Shown in pieces: positions 36,544-44,545 of a stretch of DNA of 53,948 bases; the stretch's first letter is position 1; each line of letters opens with the position of its first letter. The notes beneath the pieces were generated by a model. It was given only the letters and a program-made list of their open reading frames with translations, was not told where the DNA came from and searched no databases. The position numbers and the translations under genes are program-made. Origin of the DNA: Pseudomonadota bacterium (GTDB lineage: Bacteria; Pseudomonadota; Gammaproteobacteria; Pseudomonadales; Azotimanducaceae); assembly GCA_022571415.1 (NCBI GenBank), contig JACZXW010000006.1:1-53948 (forward strand), in the 5' to 3' direction.

Positions 36544-37464
36544 GTTCTCATTCTTGTTACCGGCTATTAATTCACTTTCTGTAGGAGCCGTCCTGCTTTT
36601 CTCTACAGCTTCACTGATAGACTCCTCAACTTCCCGTGAATCAACCTGATTGTCAGAATCCACGTATAGTTTATTTTCCTCTTCGGACAATTCATTGGGG
36701 CCATCCCAGGGCAGCATGTGGTAGTCCTGGTCATGCCTGAAATCAACAAAGGGATATTTGATAATTTCAAAGTAAGGCGAATAATCAAAATCACTGGGGG
36801 TGCACAATTTTGGATTGCGACGAAAGAGTTGCACATTGTCGTTATCTGATTGCTTGACCAGGGGGAGAATAGGGAATTGCACGTAGGCGAAGGCTTCAGC
36901 AATCATGGTGGAGCATACCGTCCTGGCAGATCTTCCGGGATTGGATTCAAACAGTGTCGAACGCCATCTGCGCGGCAGGATGAACCCGGGTAATAGAAAC
37001 CTGGCCAGGTCAAATATCTGACGCACATCGTAGTCGATGCCAAGACGACTGATCGCATATCGCCTGACCTGCTTGCTGTCCTTCAACGATAATCTTGACG
37101 GGCGGCATATTCTCATATGCTCATGCTCATAAACTTGCAGGCTTTGAACCAGGGTACCGCGCCCCAGGATACTCTCAATCACCAGACGATCGCTGGGCTC
37201 ACCATGATAATGGTTTTTGACAATTTGGCTTAGTTCTTCGTCTTCTATGTCATGGATACGGCCGATATAAAGTGCCGCGTGAGTCCATGGGCTCTGGGTA
37301 AGCCAGCCAATGACGTCACTGACCCTGGACCTGCCTTCAATTAGTACGACATCGCAAGGCTTTAGTTCATAGCATATACGCTCGTAATCGCTTAACGGGA
37401 AGGTACGTGGTGTCCTCTCAGCGTTGAGCCAGTTAATGAGCCGGTGGCTGATGAATTCGAACAC
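36529..37464 (-). CDS. YiiX/YaeF-like permuted NlpC/P60 cysteine peptidase
   Basis: 311 residues. In this circularly permuted papain-like family the catalytic His comes first: H62 in PWTHAALYIG, then C184 in RTVCSTMIAEAF. Other features are CDVVLIEG and SRVSDVIGWLTQ near the start and a long acidic C-terminal tail (from about 260: NELSEEENKLYVDSD onward) of low complexity. No clear signal peptide. Relatives are thought to cleave amide bonds in peptidoglycan or lipids. It converges on the murF-like gene. Confidence 0.85.
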   Translation of the reverse strand: MFEFISHRLINWLNAERTPRTFPLSDYERICYELKPCDVVLIEGRSRVSDVIGWLTQSPWTHAALYIGRIHDIEDEELSQIVKNHYHGEPSDRLVIESILGRGTLVQSLQVYEHEHMRICRPSRLSLKDSKQVRRYAISRLGIDYDVRQIFDLARFLLPGFILPRRWRSTLFESNPGRSARTVCSTMIAEAFAYVQFPILPLVKQSDNDNVQLFRRNPKLCTPSDFDYSPYFEIIKYPFVDFRHDQDYHMLPWDGPNELSEEENKLYVDSDNQVDSREVEESISEAVEKSRTAPTESELIAGNKNENSEVP

Positions 37465-37557
37465 GTCCAGGACCTGACTATTTAAAGGTTGATGGCTAGT
37501 TTAACAACTTGTCCCCTGGACAAGAAAGGCAGGAGAGAACCCTGCTAACGCACAACT

Positions 37558-37585
37558 TTGTAATCAATTCATTCCGTGCGATAAT
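37558..37585 (+). promoter_or_regulatory. Candidate leaderless promoter of moaA
   Basis: TTGTAA (37558-37563), a 16-base spacer and GATAAT (37580-37585) precede the moaA ATG at 37592. With the standard 7-base distance the first transcribed base is the A of the start codon. There is no ribosome-binding site and no room for a molybdenum-cofactor riboswitch, which E. coli moaA has. Confidence 0.5.
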
Positions 37586-37591
37586 TTCGTA

Positions 37592-38554
37592 ATGATAGTT
37601 GACAAACTTGGGAGACGCTTTCGAAGCTTGCGGGTAAGCCTGACAGCTGCCTGCAACTACGCCTGCACCTATTGTGTGCCGGACGGCAAGAGGCTGATGA
37701 AAGCGCAGGATGAACTTCCTGCTTCCGAACTGCTCAAAGCGGTCACCTACCTGCAGCAAGCAGCAGGCATCGACAAACTGCGAATTACCGGCGGAGAGCC
37801 GCTGGTCACGCCAAAATTCGATGAATTTCTGCTGGGCGTGATGCAACTGCCGCTAGATGATGTGAGCCTCACCACCAATGGTCAGCTCCTGCTTAAGAAA
37901 AAGGAAGTCATTCGCGAATCCGGGATTGCCAGGCTAAATATCAGTCTTGACACATTGAATCCTCTGCGATTCAGACAGCTGGCCCGGGGAGGGGACCTCG
38001 ATACGGTACTCGCTGGTATCGACGCCATGCTGGAGCTTGGCCTTAAACTGAAAATCAACATGGTTCCACTCCGCAACCAAAACGACGGGGACGTCATCCC
38101 GCTACTGGAATACTGCCTCGACAGAGGCATTGAGCTTCGCTTTATTGAATTAATGCGAATGGGTCACCTGGCGCACAGCAATACCTTCCAGTCCGAATTT
38201 GTATCAATGGCATCCTTGCTTGATATCATTGGCGCCCGCTACGAATTTGAGCGTACTGATGCTCCTTATGATTCGACCGCGGTGCGATTCAGGATACCGG
38301 ACAAAGGGGTTTTCGGTATCATCGCCAACGAGAGTGAGCCATTTTGCCGTTCATGCACGCGCCTGCGGCTGTCTTCGGACGGTTACTTGTATGGTTGCCT
38401 GAGCAGCACCAGGAAACAATATATAGGCGACCTGCTGCAATTGCCCCCACACCAGATACTGCCTCGATTGCAGGGAATCCTCCTAAGCGCACTTGGCGAC
38501 AAGCAAACCTCATTTCAGGGTGAAGTGACCATCATGAAATTTATTGGCGGTTAG
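37592..38554 (+). CDS. moaA: GTP 3',8-cyclase MoaA
   Basis: 320 residues. A radical SAM enzyme that starts molybdenum cofactor synthesis from GTP. N-terminal cluster cysteines are C21, C25 and C28 (CNYACTYC); C-terminal cluster cysteines are C252, C255 and C269 (CRSCTRLRLSSDGYLYGC). RITGGEPL binds SAM. It ends in the required Gly-Gly. The next gene on this strand encodes an exported protein with no evident link. A molybdenum hydroxylase and a MoaD-like gene lie at 7780-11673. Confidence 0.96.
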   Translation: MIVDKLGRRFRSLRVSLTAACNYACTYCVPDGKRLMKAQDELPASELLKAVTYLQQAAGIDKLRITGGEPLVTPKFDEFLLGVMQLPLDDVSLTTNGQLLLKKKEVIRESGIARLNISLDTLNPLRFRQLARGGDLDTVLAGIDAMLELGLKLKINMVPLRNQNDGDVIPLLEYCLDRGIELRFIELMRMGHLAHSNTFQSEFVSMASLLDIIGARYEFERTDAPYDSTAVRFRIPDKGVFGIIANESEPFCRSCTRLRLSSDGYLYGCLSSTRKQYIGDLLQLPPHQILPRLQGILLSALGDKQTSFQGEVTIMKFIGG

Positions 38555-38682
38555 CTCGCATTTGCAGGGTCAAATCTTGAATTTTTTCACCTTCCTTCAC
38601 GTGTTGGGGCTACTTTAAGTTGCCTTTAACAGATAAACTGGATTTAATATTGCGCTACTCGAGCAGGTACAGTGATCTCAAG

Positions 38683-39558
38683 GTGATACGACGGCTACTA
38701 CAATTTCTGGGTCTAATCACTTGCCTGCTATCCGGGTTTGCATCAACAGCAGCGCCGGAAACAACCCCGTACAACATTACCCGCGATCTCTATTATGGGG
38801 ATGTAACTGGTCCCGATCGCGACCTGCAGTCCCTGGATCTCTATTGGCAAAGCAAAAAGGACAAGCTTCCTGTTGTTATCTATGTTCACGGCGGCAGCTG
38901 GGCGTTTGGCGACAAAGCCGACGTTCACAACAAGCCTGACTTTTTCCTGTCCCAGGGAATCGCCGTGATCAGCATGAACTATCGGCTACGCTGGGATTAT
39001 CGAATCTTTGACCAGGCAGAAGATGTCGCCTCGGTCATTGTGTGGGTCAAGAACAATGCGGAAATCTACGGCTTAGATAGCAACAATATTATTCTCATGG
39101 GTCATGCTGCAGGAGCACACCTGGTTTCTTTGGTTGCAACCAATCAGAGTTACCTGAAAGCTGCCGGACTGTCTCTAGGAGACATCAAAATCGTCGTTGC
39201 CATTGATACAGTCAGTTTTGATATCAATCGGTTGATGATTGAACTCGGGAGCTTTATTGAACGGCGTCAGCATGAGTTGATATTTGGATCTGATGAAGAA
39301 ATCTGGAGACAATCTTCACCTATACATCATGTAAGCAGCGGTAAGAGTATCCCATCCTTTGCTATTCTCTATGTAGCCCAAGACGAAGCAACCAAACTCC
39401 AGGCAATGGGTTTCGCCAAAAAACTCAACGCTGCTGAAGTTGAAGCTATCATGATTCCCGGTAATGAGAAGACCGCCCAATCCATCAATAAGGAGCTTGG
39501 CGATAAAGGGGATATCCCTACTCAGGCATTAATGGCTTTCATTCGCGCCAAAATTTGA
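38683..39558 (+). CDS. Exported alpha/beta-hydrolase fold protein lacking the catalytic Ser and His
   Basis: 291 residues from a GTG at 38683, chosen because a signal peptide (IRRLLQFLGLITCLLSGFAS) follows at once; the frame opens at a TTG at 38620. The fold matches carboxylesterase/BD-FAE-type proteins: VIYVHGGSWAFGDK (oxyanion loop), DQAEDVASVIVWVKNNAEIYG, IHHVSSGKSIPSF. The nucleophile elbow reads GHAAGAHL, with A142 where relatives have Ser, and the His region reads EKTAQSIN where relatives have KTHxSIN. It is therefore probably not an esterase; a binding or chaperone role is possible. It is followed 10 bases later by the DUF3604-like gene. Confidence 0.85.
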   Translation: MIRRLLQFLGLITCLLSGFASTAAPETTPYNITRDLYYGDVTGPDRDLQSLDLYWQSKKDKLPVVIYVHGGSWAFGDKADVHNKPDFFLSQGIAVISMNYRLRWDYRIFDQAEDVASVIVWVKNNAEIYGLDSNNIILMGHAAGAHLVSLVATNQSYLKAAGLSLGDIKIVVAIDTVSFDINRLMIELGSFIERRQHELIFGSDEEIWRQSSPIHHVSSGKSIPSFAILYVAQDEATKLQAMGFAKKLNAAEVEAIMIPGNEKTAQSINKELGDKGDIPTQALMAFIRAKI

Positions 39559-39568
39559 CAAGCCGCAG

Positions 39569-41878
39569 GTGTTCGCTCTCGGTTCGCTCAAGAAATTCCC
39601 TGGCTTCATTTGTTTGTTGCTGTTATCTGCAGCAATAATCGCAGAGCCGCGTGAAGATTATTTCCTTGAGCACGGGCTGAACGCCAAATCCGTAAAACGT
39701 AAAGGTAACTACCTCCTGCTCTGGAGCAAACAGCTCAAAGACACCGGCGTTTCGTTGCCCGTAGAACTTTATCCTACCATCGTCCGTGCGGGATATGCTG
39801 ATGTATCTAGGGAACTCGATGGCTATGCAAACGAATTACTGCTGTTGCAGGACACTCCGGAAAGGCTGGGGACAAGCAAGCTGAGCCGGATAGAGCTCGC
39901 TGGCGTTGGTGCGAAAATAGAAATTATTCAAACCTATACGGTAGGCATGCTGTTATCAGTGGGCGCAGGGATATTGGTGGCAAAACACTGGCAGCACAAC
40001 ATACGTTTGCAGGCTGACGACGAGCGATCAGCAAACTACGTCACGGCGAGAACTGATAACCCTGATGTCGTGCTGAAAATGAAACGGGAAGCACATCAGG
40101 GAATAGATGGAAGCCCTTTTGGCCTGGCTAACCTGCCGCTGATTGAGGTAGTTGAAGGTGAACTACGTCCAGGTGACAAGATAATAATTCATTACGGAGC
40201 TGGTCGACGCGCCTTCAAGTTACCCGAGTTTCCGGTTGCTCGAATGAGCTTGCCACTGTATTTCAGAACAAATCCTGAGGGTCATTTTTACACGATTCCC
40301 GTAGAAAAATTCGCCGTCGTTGCCGGTGCGCCAACGCGAATATCGGTGGTTGCTCCGTCGATCATCAGAAGCAATCAGTCATTTTCTCTTTCAGTAAGGA
40401 TTGAAGATAAATTTGGCAATCTTGCCCAAGGCCGGGTGCCTTCACTAGAGGTAATGCTCGATGGTATCTTCCAGTACCGAATTGATGCATCGATGAAGAA
40501 CCTGACACGGCTCCATGACTTAAGATTCGGGCAGGAAGGATTGCATAACATTACCGTTAGATCAGGCGGCGGCGGCCTAATCGGACATTCCAATCCTATT
40601 TTGGTGAGGGACAATCTCGACCTGCAGATACACTGGGCAAATTTGCATGCCCATTCAAACCGAAGTGACGGATTACAATCTCCCGAGGAAATAAAAGCAC
40701 GATCCAGTGGTCTGTTCGACCTGGCGCTTTTAACCGAGCATGACAACTACCTGTCTTTTGACGGTGATGAACTAGCCAGGGAAATCAGCCTGCCCCTGGC
40801 CAGGGGTGGACATCGATTACACATTCCCTTTCAACAACCCATCGTGATTGCCTTGCCGGAGGTACCTTCGGATCATCGCTCTCTGTTCAAACCCCGTTTG
40901 GTGGAGATTCATTCAGGATCGAGCGGTTACGAATGGTTTGGTCGGTACTTTGCCGACCTGGGTTACCGCATCGGTTTTACCGGCAGCCCAACCTCGCATA
41001 TCCCCGGTCGAAGTATCGACATGGCGCAGACAGCCATTCTTATCAAGGGTGAAGAAAGCTGGCAGCAGGCGATTGCGGCAAGACGTACCTTTGTCACCTC
41101 CGGTCCAAAGTCGATACTGCTTACCCGGGTGAACGGAGCAAGTCCAGGCAGTAGGATAGCGCTGTCAACCAGACGCAAAATTTCAGGAGAGGTATTTGCC
41201 ACCACCGGGGTAGACTCAATTGAACTCATCAGAAACGGTGAGGTGGTAGATCACTATCGCTTTAAAGATACTGATGGTTCACTGGAAGTCAAAATCACCA
41301 TGGGGTCAGATAGCAAACCCCTTGTACCGGGCTGGGACACTCCCAGGAACGGCAGAGAGTGGCTGGGATATATTCGTGTCATCGGCGCACAAATATCATC
41401 GTTGCATGCTTCAGGCTTTGACAGGAAAAGCCGATCCGCTATCGCGATCAATCCAGCCGAACCTGCCAGGGTCGATTTTATTACATGGACGCACGGTAAC
41501 GAAAGCAGCTTCGTACTTTCGTTAGAGACCATCACCGACCAGGAAGTCTTATTTGAGATTAATGTAAAGGAAGGATTTGAAGATGTTGACCTGTTGCATG
41601 GCACGAGGGCACCAGCAATGACCCCGGAGGTCAGACACCTCTTCTCCCTAAACGATATCGAAAGTGATAGTATCACCCGCACAATAAACGTGAACGGTTA
41701 TACTGATTTTATCCGTCTTGAGTTGACGAACACCAGCAGGTCTCGTCAGCATTCATTCTCCTTTATCGATACCCGTACCACAGGTATTGGTGATTATTAT
41801 TACATCAGGGTAAAACAATTTGACGACCATATGTTGTGGTCAAGTCCAGTCTACGTTGGAGGGTTCGATGTACAATAA
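39569..41878 (+). CDS. Exported DUF3604/PHP-like protein
   Basis: 769 residues from a GTG, with a signal peptide (KKFPGFICLLLLSAAIIAEP). The C-terminal half is a PHP/DUF3604 metal site: H360-A-H362 (NLHAHSNRSDG), E390-H391-D392 (LTEHDNYL), then VEIHSGSSGYEWF and GSPTSHIPGRS. The N-terminal half looks beta-rich and may bind substrate. PHP proteins are usually phosphoesterases; DUF3604 proteins have no proven role. It lies between the degenerate hydrolase and a TraB/GumN gene it overlaps by 11 bases. Confidence 0.82.
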   Translation: MFALGSLKKFPGFICLLLLSAAIIAEPREDYFLEHGLNAKSVKRKGNYLLLWSKQLKDTGVSLPVELYPTIVRAGYADVSRELDGYANELLLLQDTPERLGTSKLSRIELAGVGAKIEIIQTYTVGMLLSVGAGILVAKHWQHNIRLQADDERSANYVTARTDNPDVVLKMKREAHQGIDGSPFGLANLPLIEVVEGELRPGDKIIIHYGAGRRAFKLPEFPVARMSLPLYFRTNPEGHFYTIPVEKFAVVAGAPTRISVVAPSIIRSNQSFSLSVRIEDKFGNLAQGRVPSLEVMLDGIFQYRIDASMKNLTRLHDLRFGQEGLHNITVRSGGGGLIGHSNPILVRDNLDLQIHWANLHAHSNRSDGLQSPEEIKARSSGLFDLALLTEHDNYLSFDGDELAREISLPLARGGHRLHIPFQQPIVIALPEVPSDHRSLFKPRLVEIHSGSSGYEWFGRYFADLGYRIGFTGSPTSHIPGRSIDMAQTAILIKGEESWQQAIAARRTFVTSGPKSILLTRVNGASPGSRIALSTRRKISGEVFATTGVDSIELIRNGEVVDHYRFKDTDGSLEVKITMGSDSKPLVPGWDTPRNGREWLGYIRVIGAQISSLHASGFDRKSRSAIAINPAEPARVDFITWTHGNESSFVLSLETITDQEVLFEINVKEGFEDVDLLHGTRAPAMTPEVRHLFSLNDIESDSITRTINVNGYTDFIRLELTNTSRSRQHSFSFIDTRTTGIGDYYYIRVKQFDDHMLWSSPVYVGGFDVQ

Positions 41879-42770
41879 ACCTGCCCGGGTTATGGGATTT
41901 TTTGCGGCAGTCCTTTTTACAGCGCTGATATTTTCGAATGCAAATTCTGAAGATCGCCGGCTTTGCCTGTGGTCCTTTGAAAACGACGGTACCCGCATCT
42001 ATCTGCTGGGATCTATGCATGCAATGAAACCAGACATGTACCCGCTCGCGGCACCCATCATGGAGGCGTTCGAAGCGGCGGACAAGGTCGTATTCGAAGT
42101 AGATCTGACCAGGCTAAATGCTTTTGAGATGAACCAGGTGATGCGGCAAAAAGGTATGTATAAAGAACCTGAGTCAATTAGAAACGATCTCAAACCAGAT
42201 ACCTTCTCCCTGCTGACGGATTATCTTAAGGCGAATCACATGGTGCTGGATCAGGTTGAGCGTATGAAGCCCTGGTACCTGATGCTTACTATTGGGCAAC
42301 GGGAACTGAGTCATCTGGGTTTCGAAGCGGAACTGGGCATTGATCGATACCTGCAACAACTCGCGCTGGAAAAAGAAAAGGAGATCCTGCAATTGGAAAC
42401 CTTCAGCGAGCAGATAGATATTCTGTCCGGTGATCCGATATCCCTGCAGGAATTGTCCCTAAGAGCATCCCTGGAAGAAAGGCAAACAATAGCGCAGGAC
42501 CTTGAAGACCTGCTCGATGCCTGGAAAAACGGAGATGCCGACAAGATGCTTGAATTAACGCTTCAATCTACGGCCCGTTATCCGGAGCTGAAACAACAGA
42601 TGGATACTTTGATCTATCAAAGGAACATCAAAATGGCCTATAAGATACGTGAATATGCGAACACAAAAGGAACCTATCTCGTGGTTGTGGGCGCACTACA
42701 CATGGGTGGTGAGGAGGGGATTATTAAACTACTGCAGGACAGTTATGAGGTCACGCAATTGACCTATTGA
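41868..42770 (+). CDS. Exported TraB/GumN family protein
   Basis: 300 residues from the ATG at 41868, which has a GGAGGG ribosome site; the longer frame from 41820 adds no family-like residues. An N-terminal hydrophobic signal segment is followed by the TraB/GumN hallmarks: YLLGSMHAMKPDMYPL near the start and LVVVGALHMGGEEGIIKLLQ at the end. The paired GxxH motifs are thought to bind metal; relatives are proposed hydrolases. It overlaps the DUF3604-like gene by 11 bases. Confidence 0.92.
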   Translation: MYNKPARVMGFFAAVLFTALIFSNANSEDRRLCLWSFENDGTRIYLLGSMHAMKPDMYPLAAPIMEAFEAADKVVFEVDLTRLNAFEMNQVMRQKGMYKEPESIRNDLKPDTFSLLTDYLKANHMVLDQVERMKPWYLMLTIGQRELSHLGFEAELGIDRYLQQLALEKEKEILQLETFSEQIDILSGDPISLQELSLRASLEERQTIAQDLEDLLDAWKNGDADKMLELTLQSTARYPELKQQMDTLIYQRNIKMAYKIREYANTKGTYLVVVGALHMGGEEGIIKLLQDSYEVTQLTY

Positions 42771-42807
42771 TCAATGTTGAATAATACCTAAAATAGACAG
42801 CCAACCC

Positions 42808-42823
42808 GGTCAACGCATTGACC
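42808..42823. promoter_or_regulatory. Perfect 6-bp hairpin between the TraB/GumN and ribH genes
   Basis: GGTCAA-CGCA-TTGACC is a perfect hairpin with a four-base loop. No U-tract follows, so it is a weak terminator candidate; an operator is as likely. It lies 38 bases after the TraB stop and 125 before ribH. The rest of the 177-base gap holds no gene and no FMN riboswitch. Confidence 0.4.
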
Positions 42824-42947
42824 AGCCATCCGCTCTCGGCAAAGCGAAAGCAGTGCGACACTTCCTTTATAACCGGGACGTTTCCGGAAAATCCCCAGGT
42901 TCCTGAGTCGGGTCATGAATTAACCTGAACATATACAGGAATCTGCT

Positions 42948-43400
42948 ATGCAAGATAGATATCGTGTTGCCTTCATACAATCCTGCTGGCACAAGGATAT
43001 TGTGGATCAGTTTCGCGTCTCGTTCGATCGCCGGCTAAGGAAACTTGAACAGGACGCCGTCCATATCGACTTTTTTGAGGCACCAGGCGTGATTGAAATT
43101 CCGTTGCTGGCGAATCGCTGTGCCAATTCTTGTGCGTACGACATTATTGTTGTCTGCGGGCTCGTGGTAGATCATGGGATTTATCGCCATGAATTTGTTG
43201 CTCAATCCGTTCTGGACACCATCATGGGGGTGCAAATGAATACCAATACACCGGTGATTTATGGCATTCTGACCCCGCAGGATTTTCTCTCTGATGGCCG
43301 GGAAGAATTTTTCTATCAACATTTTGCAGTGAAGGGAGAGGAAGCGGCAGAGGCCTGCGCTAAAACAATACAGAATCTGGCACTGGTGGCAGCTGCGTGA
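42948..43400 (+). CDS. ribH: 6,7-dimethyl-8-ribityllumazine synthase, RibH2 type
   Basis: 150 residues. It joins the pyrimidine made from GTP with a butanone phosphate to form lumazine. RVAFIQSCWHKDIVDQF, FEAPGVIEIPLLA and the catalytic-His block VVDHGIYRHEFVAQSV closely follow the type II (decameric) lumazine synthases known from Brucella and Mesorhizobium, not the icosahedral form. Start at ATG 42948. It is isolated from other riboflavin genes; ribA is at 4226. Confidence 0.92.
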   Translation: MQDRYRVAFIQSCWHKDIVDQFRVSFDRRLRKLEQDAVHIDFFEAPGVIEIPLLANRCANSCAYDIIVVCGLVVDHGIYRHEFVAQSVLDTIMGVQMNTNTPVIYGILTPQDFLSDGREEFFYQHFAVKGEEAAEACAKTIQNLALVAAA

Positions 43401-43440
43401 CCGGGTCTAACAGGATCTACGATTAGCTCTACAGGGAGAG

Positions 43441-43866
43441 ATGATGAAATACCTTCATACCATGGTACGGGTGAATGACATCGATGCATCACTGGACTTT
43501 TACTGTAATAAGTTGGGGTTGCGTGAACTTCGTCGATATGACAATGAGCAGGGAAGATTTACCCTGGTCTTTCTCGCTGCTCCCGGTGATGATGAAGCCC
43601 AGATTGAACTGACTTACAACTGGGATGGCGATACCCTGGGAGAAGGAAGCAGGAATTTCGGCCATCTAGCTTATGCTGTCGATGATATCTACACAACGTG
43701 CCAACAACTACAGGATGGTGGTGTAACCATCAGCCGGCCACCAAGAGATGGAAGGATGGCGTTTATCAGGTCGCCGGATAATATCTCCATTGAATTACTT
43801 CAGTCAGGGGACGCGCTGCCTCCCCAGGAACCCTGGGTTTCCATGGAGAATACCGGCGATTGGTAA
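43441..43866 (+). CDS. gloA: Lactoylglutathione lyase (glyoxalase I)
   Basis: 141 residues, close to E. coli GloA (135). It isomerises the methylglyoxal-glutathione hemithioacetal. The VOC metal ligands are all present: H6 (LHTMVRV), E56 (QIELTYNW), H75 (FGHLAYAV) and E118 (SIELLQ). A GGGAGAG ribosome site precedes the start; the first two codons are both ATG. The histidine phosphatase gene starts 4 bases after its stop. Confidence 0.93.
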   Translation: MMKYLHTMVRVNDIDASLDFYCNKLGLRELRRYDNEQGRFTLVFLAAPGDDEAQIELTYNWDGDTLGEGSRNFGHLAYAVDDIYTTCQQLQDGGVTISRPPRDGRMAFIRSPDNISIELLQSGDALPPQEPWVSMENTGDW

Positions 43867-43870
43867 GTTC

Positions 43871-44506
43871 ATGAAGGCGGCGCCTGCAACCTTCTACCTC
43901 ATTCGCCATGGTGAAATTGATGCTAACGTCAAACGCCGCTGGCACGGATCAACCGACAGTGAACTCAATGAGAAAGGAAGGCATCAGGCGGAGCTGATGG
44001 CGGAGTATATTGCCATCCATCATCCTGAAATTTCTGCAGTCTACCATTCTCCCCTGCAACGAACCCGACACACCGCGATCCCCCTGGCCAAGAAGCTTGA
44101 TTTAGAATACCAGGTGGAGAAAAACCTGCGGGAGTATTCCATCGGTGAACTGGAAGACACTCCTTATGAGGAACTCCACACCAGGCATCATTTTTTCGCG
44201 GAAATCGCCGCCAATCAGGACTTTTCACCTCAGGGCGGAGAATCGCCCAATGAAGTCTGTCTGCGCATGATCGAGGCATTCACACGCCTGGGGAAACGTC
44301 ATCAGGGCAAGGCTATCGCGCTTGTAGGTCACGGTGCCGCGATGGGCATCGCCCTGAGTCATCTCCTCGACAGCAGAGTGTACCCATTTCACAACTATCA
44401 CATGGCAAACACCGGCTACAGTAAGCTGATCTGGTCTGCAGAACCTGAACTGGAGATTTTCAACGCTTGTGAACACCTTGCGAATTTGCCTGGATACGGG
44501 GATTGA
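43871..44506 (+). CDS. Histidine phosphatase superfamily protein
   Basis: 211 residues from the ATG at 43871, just after gloA; the frame is open upstream inside gloA but carries no signal there. The phosphoacceptor motif is FYLIRHGEID (8-17), with YHSPLQRTRHTA (the Arg of the SPLxR motif) and the second His in ALVGHGAAM. The fold is phosphoglycerate-mutase-like; likely a small-molecule phosphatase. It lies between gloA and phaC. Confidence 0.9.
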   Translation: MKAAPATFYLIRHGEIDANVKRRWHGSTDSELNEKGRHQAELMAEYIAIHHPEISAVYHSPLQRTRHTAIPLAKKLDLEYQVEKNLREYSIGELEDTPYEELHTRHHFFAEIAANQDFSPQGGESPNEVCLRMIEAFTRLGKRHQGKAIALVGHGAAMGIALSHLLDSRVYPFHNYHMANTGYSKLIWSAEPELEIFNACEHLANLPGYGD

Positions 44507-44545
44507 TGTACAAAGGTCATAAGGAATATCCACACAGGCCCTGAA

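Noticed and set aside
42925-42938. CTG-AACATATA-CAG just before ribH as a third LexA box
   Set aside because: The half-sites are 8 bases apart rather than the 10 between CTG and CAG in a LexA box, so LexA would not fit.
42771-42947. FMN riboswitch before ribH
   Set aside because: None of the conserved RFN segments is present; only a simple hairpin and ordinary sequence are seen.
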